From Bacteroidales bacterium (GTDB taxonomy: Bacteria > Bacteroidota > Bacteroidia > Bacteroidales > UBA7960): a stretch of 9,201 nucleotides of DNA. Positions within the stretch are counted from its first letter, which is position 1. Each line of letters starts with the position of its first letter. The notes below the pieces were generated by a model that was not told where the DNA came from, searched no databases, and saw only the letters and a program-made list of their open reading frames with translations. Below, piece by piece: positions 1 through 4,976 of the stretch. A program made the translations under genes and the position numbers. The stretch is taken from assembly GCA_007128045.1 (NCBI GenBank), contig SKYG01000288.1:1-9201 (forward strand), in the 5' to 3' direction.

Positions 1-66
1 ACCTTCGACTTTCGACCTTCGACTTTCGACCTTCGACTTTCGACCTTCGACTTTCGACCTTCGACT
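1..66. repeat. Tandem repeat, 14-bp unit made of two heptamers
   Basis: The unit ACCTTCGACTTTCG occurs four times without error, followed by a partial fifth copy that ends at base 66. It can also be read as nine consecutive heptamers TTCGACC/TTCGACT that strictly alternate in the last base. Each heptamer carries the palindrome TCGA, so these sites recur every 7 bp. The array starts at the window edge and may extend to the left. There are no unique spacers, so it is a minisatellite and not a CRISPR. It lies outside any gene; its function is unknown. Confidence 0.95.
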
Positions 67-81
67 GTTCAACCATAAAAC

Positions 82-105
82 CAACAATTCAACAACTCAA
101 CAAAC
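82..105. repeat. Short 8-bp tandem repeat (CAACAAYT-like)
   Basis: Three successive octamers, CAACAATT, CAACAACT and CAACAAAC, follow the heptamer array after a 15-bp gap. The copies differ at the last two or three positions. Short arrays of this flavour are common between genes in Bacteroidota, as far as I recall. I see no function. The remaining sequence to about base 205 is AT-rich, without an ORF or a strong hairpin. Confidence 0.6.
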
Positions 106-209
106 CCAATACTCAATATTAAATAAACATTACTTTATTACCAACACCCCCCTTTATTTTCAGCTATTTGCATTTTTTTATACTCTTTTTTCTTATTCTG
201 ATGATTTTT

Positions 210-244
210 TTTGGGGGTGTATTAAATTTTTATATGTATTTTTG
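210..244 (+). promoter_or_regulatory. Probable Bacteroidota-type promoter of the porin/P-II/amtB unit
   Basis: TATTTTTG at 237-244 matches the Bacteroidota -7 consensus TAnnTTTG exactly. A TTTG at 210-213 could be the -33 element, although the 23-base gap is a little longer than the usual 19-21. Transcription would start near 250, giving a leader of roughly 25 bases before the ATG at 275. The region is very AT-rich, so a chance match is possible. Confidence 0.45.
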
Positions 245-274
245 CACCGTTATTAATTTCTAACTTTTAAAACT

Positions 275-1039
275 ATGAAAAAAAAATTGATTATTATGGC
301 ATGCTTAGGCATGATGTTTCATCTGACCCCCATTACATCCTATGGGCAGGAAAGTGAAAATAATTCTAACCTCACCATCGGAGCTGATGTAGTAAGCAGG
401 TATGTATGGAGGGGGCTTAATCTTGGAGGCAGCTCGCCCCATGTGCAACCTTTTATTGAATATGAATTTGGTCAATCCGGATTGGCTGTTGGTGCCTGGG
501 GCTCTTACTCGCTAGGTTTCGGCATGGCAGGAACAGAAGCCGACCTTTATCTCAGCTACACCCCTGTTGACTGGTTAAATATTACCATTAACGACTATTT
601 CTTCCCTTCTGATGATGCCTTTGAACGAAATGACTATTTCAACTACAAGAAGGATGAGACAGGCCATACATTTGAGGCTATGCTCACCCTGGGAGGAACA
701 GACAACTTTCCGTTCTATGCAACCTTCGCCATGAACTTCTACGGAGATGATGGAGTTGACGACCAGGGCGAAAGCTACAATGCAAAATATATCGAACTCG
801 GATATAACACCAGTATTGGGGGTATGGATGCCGGATTCTTTATCGGAATGGCGCCTGACGACCCAAAAACAGATCAGGGAGGAGCAGGCTGGTATGGAGA
901 CTCTGCCGGGATCATTAATCTTGGTTTATCACTTGCTAAAACATACAATGTGGCAGATGTTTCCCTACCCGTCTTCTCTTCGCTGATCTTTAACCCTGAA
1001 GCTGGTAACATTTTTATTGTGTTTGGATTGTCGTTTTAA
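275..1039 (+). CDS. Outer-membrane beta-barrel protein, TorF/Gcw_chp-type putative porin
   Basis: This 254-residue protein begins with a Sec signal peptide (lysines 2-4, hydrophobic stretch 5-21, likely cut after Gly24 of SYG). The mature part opens with SRYVWRGL (about residues 41-48), the pattern I associate with the Gcw_chp/TorF putative porin family, usually 220-260 residues. Alternating hydrophobic and aromatic strands, many glycines, and the C-terminal IVFGLSF ending in phenylalanine fit an outer-membrane barrel inserted by the BAM machinery. It is the first gene of a unit with P-II (66-bp gap to its preferred start) and an ammonium transporter, which suggests a role in passage of ammonium or another nitrogen compound into the periplasm. 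That role is inferred from context only; no substrate motif is visible. The start follows an AT-rich leader with no Shine-Dalgarno sequence. Cys10 is not a convincing lipobox. Confidence 0.75.
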   Translation: MKKKLIIMACLGMMFHLTPITSYGQESENNSNLTIGADVVSRYVWRGLNLGGSSPHVQPFIEYEFGQSGLAVGAWGSYSLGFGMAGTEADLYLSYTPVDWLNITINDYFFPSDDAFERNDYFNYKKDETGHTFEAMLTLGGTDNFPFYATFAMNFYGDDGVDDQGESYNAKYIELGYNTSIGGMDAGFFIGMAPDDPKTDQGGAGWYGDSAGIINLGLSLAKTYNVADVSLPVFSSLIFNPEAGNIFIVFGLSF

Positions 1040-1104
1040 TGCCAGGACAAATTCGAATGATTAAAACACCCATTACTAGAAACCAATTATTAAACACTTT
1101 TTGT

Positions 1105-1452
1105 ATGAAAAAAATTGAAGCCATAATCAGAAAGTCAAAATTTGATGAAGTAAAAGACACCCTTCATGAAACCGGCATTGACTTCTTCTCTTTCTGGGAA
1201 GTGACCGGCGTGGGAAAAGCGCGGGAAAGCAGGGTTTACAGGGGTATCGCCTATGATACAAGTACAATAGAGAGGGTAATGCTATCCATTATTGTCAGGG
1301 ATATAAACCTGGAAAAAACAGTCAGGGCGATCATCAAAGCAAGTAAAACAGGCGAGGTAGGAGATGGTAAAATCTTCGTCTCCAACATCGAAGAGTCTTA
1401 CCGGATACGGACTGGCGAGCAAGGCGATGAATCCCTGTATATCAAAGAATAA
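1105..1452 (+). CDS. P-II family nitrogen regulatory protein with atypical T-loop
   Basis: This 115-residue protein has the P-II trimer subunit fold: N-terminus MKKIEAII as in GlnB/GlnK, T-loop at about residues 34-54, the C-terminal signature TGEVGDGKIFV (82-92) and the nucleotide-binding RIRTGE (100-105). The family binds ATP/ADP and 2-oxoglutarate and controls AmtB by inserting its T-loop into the channel. Tyr50 aligns with the uridylylated Tyr51 of E. coli GlnB. The usual loop segment GRQKGH is replaced by GKARES, with one residue fewer before YRG: the Mg/2-oxoglutarate glutamine (Gln39) is absent, and Lys58 is replaced by Arg57. An upstream in-frame ATG at 1039 overlaps the porin stop codon and would add 22 residues; I chose 1105 because it restores the canonical N-terminus. 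The ammonium transporter follows after 37 bp, the classic glnK-amtB arrangement. The paralog identity (GlnB or GlnK) cannot be decided from sequence alone. Confidence 0.93.
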   Translation: MKKIEAIIRKSKFDEVKDTLHETGIDFFSFWEVTGVGKARESRVYRGIAYDTSTIERVMLSIIVRDINLEKTVRAIIKASKTGEVGDGKIFVSNIEESYRIRTGEQGDESLYIKE

Positions 1453-1489
1453 TTAACCACAATTTACAATCACTTAACAACGATTAATT

Positions 1490-2752
1490 ATGGAAGAAAC
1501 TACTACAACATTAGCTGGCATACCACCGGAACTATATAACGATCTGGCGATTTCCATCAACAATATATGGGTATTGGTCGCCGCCTTTCTGGTCATGTTC
1601 ATGCAGCCGGGCTTCGCCATGGTTGAAGCCGGGTTTACAAGAAAAAAGAATACTGCCAACATCCTTATGAAAAACCTGATGGACTTCTCTATCGGAGCAT
1701 TGATTTATTGGGTTATAGGATATTCCATCATGTATGGAGACTCAATATTTGGTGGACTTATCGGCAAGCCATTTCTGTTTTTTAACAGCGACGGGATAGG
1801 TGATTACGCCGACAAGACCGATATTTTATTCCAAACAGTATTTGCAGCCACCGCTGCCACCATTGTTTCAGGGGCCATGGCAGAACGGACCAAGTTCCAG
1901 GCTTATCTGATCTTCTCCTTTTTTGTTACCCTGATCATCTATCCGATCTCCGGTCACTGGACATGGGGTGGCGGATGGCTATCTGAGCTTGGATTCATGG
2001 ATTTTGCCGGTTCAACCATTGTACACTCTGTGGGTGCATGGGTAGGTCTGGCAGGTGCCATTACCATAGGCCCACGCCTTGGCAAATACATCAAAGGTAA
2101 AGCAGTGGCCATACCAGGGCATAACCTGGCCATGGGTGCACTCGGCGTATTTATACTCTGGTTCGGATGGTTTGGCTTTAACGCAGGCAGCCAACTGGGA
2201 GCCGCCGGAAGCGAAAATACCGTAGCCATTGCACACATTGCGCTCGTTACCAACCTGTCTGCAGCAGGTGGTGCAGTTGCTGCCATGCTTTTTGCCGCAT
2301 TCAGATACAAAAGGCCCTCCCTCAGTTTATCCCTTAATGGTGCACTGGCTGGACTGGTAGCCATTACTGCCGGTGCAGATGTTATAGCACCGGGAGGAGC
2401 AGTGGTCATCGGACTGTTGGCTGGTGCCCTGCTGGTATTAAGCGTGGAATTCTTTGACCAAAAGTTAAAGATCGATGACCCCGTCGGTGCCATCTCTGTT
2501 CACGGCATCTGTGGCGCCTTCGGAACACTGCTTGTTGGCGTGTTCTCTGTCGAAAATGGCCTGCTGTATGGAGGCGGATTCACACAGCTCGGAATACAAG
2601 CTATTGGCGTGCTCGCAATTGGAGCCTGGGCATTCTTTGCCGGACTATTGTTGTTTAAAATACTGAAGGCAACAAATACCCTGCGTGTTTCCAAACGCAT
2701 CGAAGAAGAAGGTCTCGATGTTTATGAGCACGGAGAGAGTGTATATAACTAA
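1490..2752 (+). CDS. amtB: Ammonium transporter, Amt/MEP/Rh family
   Basis: This 420-residue inner-membrane protein is the usual length for Amt, with about 11 transmembrane helices. It forms trimers that conduct ammonium into the cytoplasm. The family signature runs from DFAGS (171-175) to GPR (194-196). Asp171 is the equivalent of the structural/recruitment aspartate, and His179 (VHSVGAW) and His338 (VHGICGAFG) form the pore twin-histidine pair. GHWTWGGGWL (155-164) and GWFGFNAGS (226-234) are also typical. The N-terminus has no cleavable signal peptide, unlike E. coli AmtB. The cytoplasmic tail (about 392-420) ends in EEEGLDVYEHGESVY, the conserved segment that contacts P-II, so gating by the upstream P-II gene product is expected. 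It is the last gene of the unit and a strong terminator begins 82 bp after its stop codon. Expression is presumably raised under nitrogen limitation, but no operator is visible. Confidence 0.97.
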   Translation: MEETTTTLAGIPPELYNDLAISINNIWVLVAAFLVMFMQPGFAMVEAGFTRKKNTANILMKNLMDFSIGALIYWVIGYSIMYGDSIFGGLIGKPFLFFNSDGIGDYADKTDILFQTVFAATAATIVSGAMAERTKFQAYLIFSFFVTLIIYPISGHWTWGGGWLSELGFMDFAGSTIVHSVGAWVGLAGAITIGPRLGKYIKGKAVAIPGHNLAMGALGVFILWFGWFGFNAGSQLGAAGSENTVAIAHIALVTNLSAAGGAVAAMLFAAFRYKRPSLSLSLNGALAGLVAITAGADVIAPGGAVVIGLLAGALLVLSVEFFDQKLKIDDPVGAISVHGICGAFGTLLVGVFSVENGLLYGGGFTQLGIQAIGVLAIGAWAFFAGLLLFKILKATNTLRVSKRIEEEGLDVYEHGESVYN

Positions 2753-2834
2753 CCTGCATTATTCTATATATCATTATTGTTTGGTTGTAATGATATCCTT
2801 CAAATAAAAACCAAAACCAAAACCAATTCAACCA

Positions 2835-2866
2835 GGCCGGCTGCGAACATGTAGCCGGCCTTTTTT
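2835..2866 (+). terminator. Intrinsic terminator of the porin/P-II/amtB unit
   Basis: A perfect 8-bp stem, GGCCGGCT (2835-2842) with AGCCGGCC (2853-2860), encloses a 10-base loop and is followed directly by six T residues. This is a textbook Rho-independent terminator for + strand transcription and marks the end of the nitrogen unit. The rest of the 2753-3031 gap is AT-rich. A TAATTTTA at 2980-2987 matches the TAnnTTTG element in 7 of 8 positions, but no matching -33 element was found, so I do not call a promoter for the next gene. Confidence 0.92.
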
Positions 2867-3031
2867 ATATTTCAATCACATCAAGAATCGCATATTTCTT
2901 AAAAATGAAATCATTTAATTGCTTAATCATGATCTGTCTATTGGCGAAAAAACTTACAGAGGTATTGATAAAATTTATGTAATTTTAACCTCAAAATTCC
3001 AACATATTTTCACACTATAAAACCACACATC

Positions 3032-3913
3032 ATGCAGGCAAAAACACGGCGGTTATCACATTTATTCAGATTGCTTATGGTATTGTTTACACCTCTTATT
3101 ATTATCACTTCTTGCTCTCAACAGCCAAAAGCAAAAGAAAACTTTATCGGACTACAGCTTTGGTCGATCAGGCAAGACATGAATGCCGATCCGGTTTCTA
3201 CCATTGAGGCCGTTGGGGCCATGGGATACAAGTTTATTGAAGCTGCCAACTACAGTGACGGAAAGTTTTACGGCATGGATCCCATTGCATTTCGTGAACT
3301 GGTTGAAGCCAATGGCATGTCTTTTATTAGCTCACACGTGGGCAGCAGGCTTCCCAATGAAGACGAATGGGATGAACGCATGGCATGGTGGGATCAATGC
3401 ATTGATGCCCACGTGGCAGCAGGCGCCAGGTACATCGTTCAGCCATCTATGGGAGCGGTTGCCTATGAAAGCCTTGATGGACTGCACAGATTCTGCAAGT
3501 ATTTCGAAGCCATCGGTGAGAAATGCAACGCCAAAGGCATCCGGTTTGGATACCATAACCATGCCCGCGAATTTACAGAACTGGAAGGAGAAGTTATTTA
3601 TGACTACATGCTTAACAACACCGATCCTGAGAAGGTCATGTTTCAAATGGACGTATACTGGGTTGAAGTTGGAGAAGCAGACCCTGTAGCCTATTTTAAA
3701 AACTACCCGGGTCGATTCGAGCTGCTACATATCAAAGATGAAGCCGAAGTCGGGGCAAGTGGGAACATCGATTTCGAACGGATATTCAACGAAGTGGATA
3801 TTGCAGGAACAGAGTATATCATTGTTGAGGTTGAAAAATACAATTATGACCCCCTGGAAAGTGTAAAGATCAGCCTGGATTTTCTGCGAAATGCCGAATA
3901 CGTCAGGTTCTAA
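3032..3913 (+). CDS. Lipoprotein of the sugar isomerase/epimerase (xylose isomerase-like TIM barrel) family
   Basis: The 293-residue protein starts with a lipoprotein signal peptide: basic residues to about 13, a hydrophobic core at 14-25 and the lipobox ITSC with Cys28. Serine at +2 does not indicate inner-membrane retention, so outer-membrane anchoring is plausible. From residue 38 it has the AP-endonuclease-2/xylose-isomerase-like barrel (PF01261 type): IGLQLWSIR (39-47), SSHVG (100-104), RFGYHNHAREF (171-181), FQMDVYW (204-210), LLHIKDE (231-237) and IIVEVE (263-268). Likely metal ligands are Glu183 or Glu70, Asp207, His233 and Glu266; the exact set needs an alignment. Related enzymes isomerise or epimerise sugars and some act on 3-keto-glycosides. 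Substrate and reaction cannot be read from the sequence. The extracytoplasmic location suggests processing of a sugar before uptake. The flanking genes (amtB unit, mechanosensitive channel) give no pathway clue, and it may be transcribed alone. Confidence 0.85.
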   Translation: MQAKTRRLSHLFRLLMVLFTPLIIITSCSQQPKAKENFIGLQLWSIRQDMNADPVSTIEAVGAMGYKFIEAANYSDGKFYGMDPIAFRELVEANGMSFISSHVGSRLPNEDEWDERMAWWDQCIDAHVAAGARYIVQPSMGAVAYESLDGLHRFCKYFEAIGEKCNAKGIRFGYHNHAREFTELEGEVIYDYMLNNTDPEKVMFQMDVYWVEVGEADPVAYFKNYPGRFELLHIKDEAEVGASGNIDFERIFNEVDIAGTEYIIVEVEKYNYDPLESVKISLDFLRNAEYVRF

Positions 3914-3929
3914 CTCGCAAAAGTTTAAC

Positions 3930-3958
3930 ATCTGCGTTTATCAGCGAGATCCGCGGGA
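3930..3958. repeat. Short imperfect TCNGCG repeat between genes
   Basis: TCTGCG (3931-3936), TCAGCG (3941-3946) and TCCGCG (3950-3955) recur at spacings of 10 and 9 bp in the 66-bp gap between the isomerase and channel genes. The segment resembles the ATCTGCG/ATCAGCGGGA-type intergenic words often seen in Bacteroidota genomes (memory, not searched). A 5-bp inverted repeat, CTCGC (3914-3918) with GCGAG (3944-3948), overlaps it, but the loop is long and no T-run follows, so it is not called as a terminator. Confidence 0.4.
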
Positions 3959-3979
3959 CACAAAAAAACCAATCCTGTT

Positions 3980-4948
3980 ATGCGCCATTTCAAACGATTC
4001 TTTTTCCCTTCTTTAGTCATTGTACTGGCTTTATTTCTTCAGCATGGAGTTGAACCAGCCGGTTTGTTAAATGACACATTTACAAACACGTTGAATAAGG
4101 CCGGCAAGGTAATCTTTATCTTTGGATTTGCCTGGCTGGGCATCGCCTTCCTTAGAATGGCCAAACGACAATTGCTCAGGCAATACGACATGGGACAAAA
4201 AGATAATCTGCGATCCAGGATCGTGTACACCCAGTACAATATCCTGGAGAAGATCATCATTTTTATCATTATCGTCATTGCCACGGCCATCACGCTTATG
4301 CAGTTTGATGGGGTCAGAAATATCGGGATCAGTTTATTCGCCTCTGCAGGTGTTGCAGGTTTGATCATTGGTTTATCGGCACAAAAAGCCATTGGAACCA
4401 TACTGGCCGGCTTGCAGATTGCCATCACACAACCCATACGTATTGATGATGTGGTCATCGTGGAAAATGAGTGGGGATGGATTGAAGAGATCAACCTGAC
4501 GTACGTGGTGGTAAAGATATGGGACCAAAGACGTCTGGTAGTACCCTCTACATACTTCCTCGAAAAGCCTTTCCAGAACTGGACCAGAACATCAGCCGAC
4601 ATACTGGGTACGGTGTTTATTCATACCGACTACAACGTTCCGTTTGAGGCCATTCGAAAGGAGCTGACAAGACTACTCGAATCAAGTCCGCATTGGGACA
4701 AAAAGGTTAACGTACTTCAGGTTACCGATGCAAAGGAAAGAACTGTTGAGATCAGGGCACTGATGAGTGCATCCAGTTCACCAGCGGCCTGGGACTTACG
4801 GGTATATATCAGGGAGCACCTGATTGAGTTTCTTCGACGAGAATATCCCGACAGCCTGCCGCGCACCAGGGTCATTATCGAAGAAAACACCAATTCTTCC
4901 AGCAATACCCAACCACCTTATTCTACACAGAAAGGTAGTCCTGTATAG
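3980..4948 (+). CDS. Small-conductance mechanosensitive channel, MscS family
   Basis: This 322-residue inner-membrane protein is predicted to form a heptameric channel that opens under membrane tension and releases solutes on hypo-osmotic shock. Hydrophobic segments lie at about 9-28, 43-60 and 89-107, followed by the pore helix region 113-150, which is rich in Gly and Ala in the family pattern (GVAGLIIGLSAQ, 124-135). The conserved QPIRIDDVV (151-159) leads into the beta domain with GWIEEINLTYV (166-176) and VVPSTYF (187-193). The alpha/beta domain continues to about residue 302, and the last 20 residues are a Ser/Thr/Asn-rich tail. Length is close to that of E. coli MscS (286) with one extra N-terminal helix. 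I chose this ATG because a later start would remove the first helix. It is 66 bp from the isomerase gene and converges on the trehalose operon with 28 bp between stop codons. Confidence 0.93.
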   Translation: MRHFKRFFFPSLVIVLALFLQHGVEPAGLLNDTFTNTLNKAGKVIFIFGFAWLGIAFLRMAKRQLLRQYDMGQKDNLRSRIVYTQYNILEKIIIFIIIVIATAITLMQFDGVRNIGISLFASAGVAGLIIGLSAQKAIGTILAGLQIAITQPIRIDDVVIVENEWGWIEEINLTYVVVKIWDQRRLVVPSTYFLEKPFQNWTRTSADILGTVFIHTDYNVPFEAIRKELTRLLESSPHWDKKVNVLQVTDAKERTVEIRALMSASSSPAAWDLRVYIREHLIEFLRREYPDSLPRTRVIIEENTNSSSNTQPPYSTQKGSPV

Positions 4949-4976
4949 GCCGTACCGCACAGTTTTGAGTTTATTT

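Noticed and set aside
1..66. Possible CRISPR array at the left edge
   Set aside because: The units are contiguous 7/14-mers with no unique spacers, and there is no cas gene nearby.
302..304. Lipobox at Cys10 of the porin signal peptide (IIMAC)
   Set aside because: The hydrophobic region before it is too short for a lipoprotein signal, and the protein has a barrel-type C-terminal phenylalanine and a later Sec cleavage site.
1039..1104. N-terminal extension of the P-II protein from an ATG overlapping the porin stop codon
   Set aside because: The extra 22 residues do not resemble any P-II N-terminus, while MKKIEAII at 1105 is canonical.
1954..2493. Long open frame antisense to amtB (179 codons)
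   Set aside because: It is low-complexity Ala/Pro/Ser-rich translation, the usual shadow of a membrane-protein gene, with no motif or start signal.
4949..4976. Bidirectional terminator between the channel and trehalose synthase genes
   Set aside because: Only 4-bp inverted repeats such as ACAG/CTGT are found near the gap; the T-rich stretch alone is not enough.
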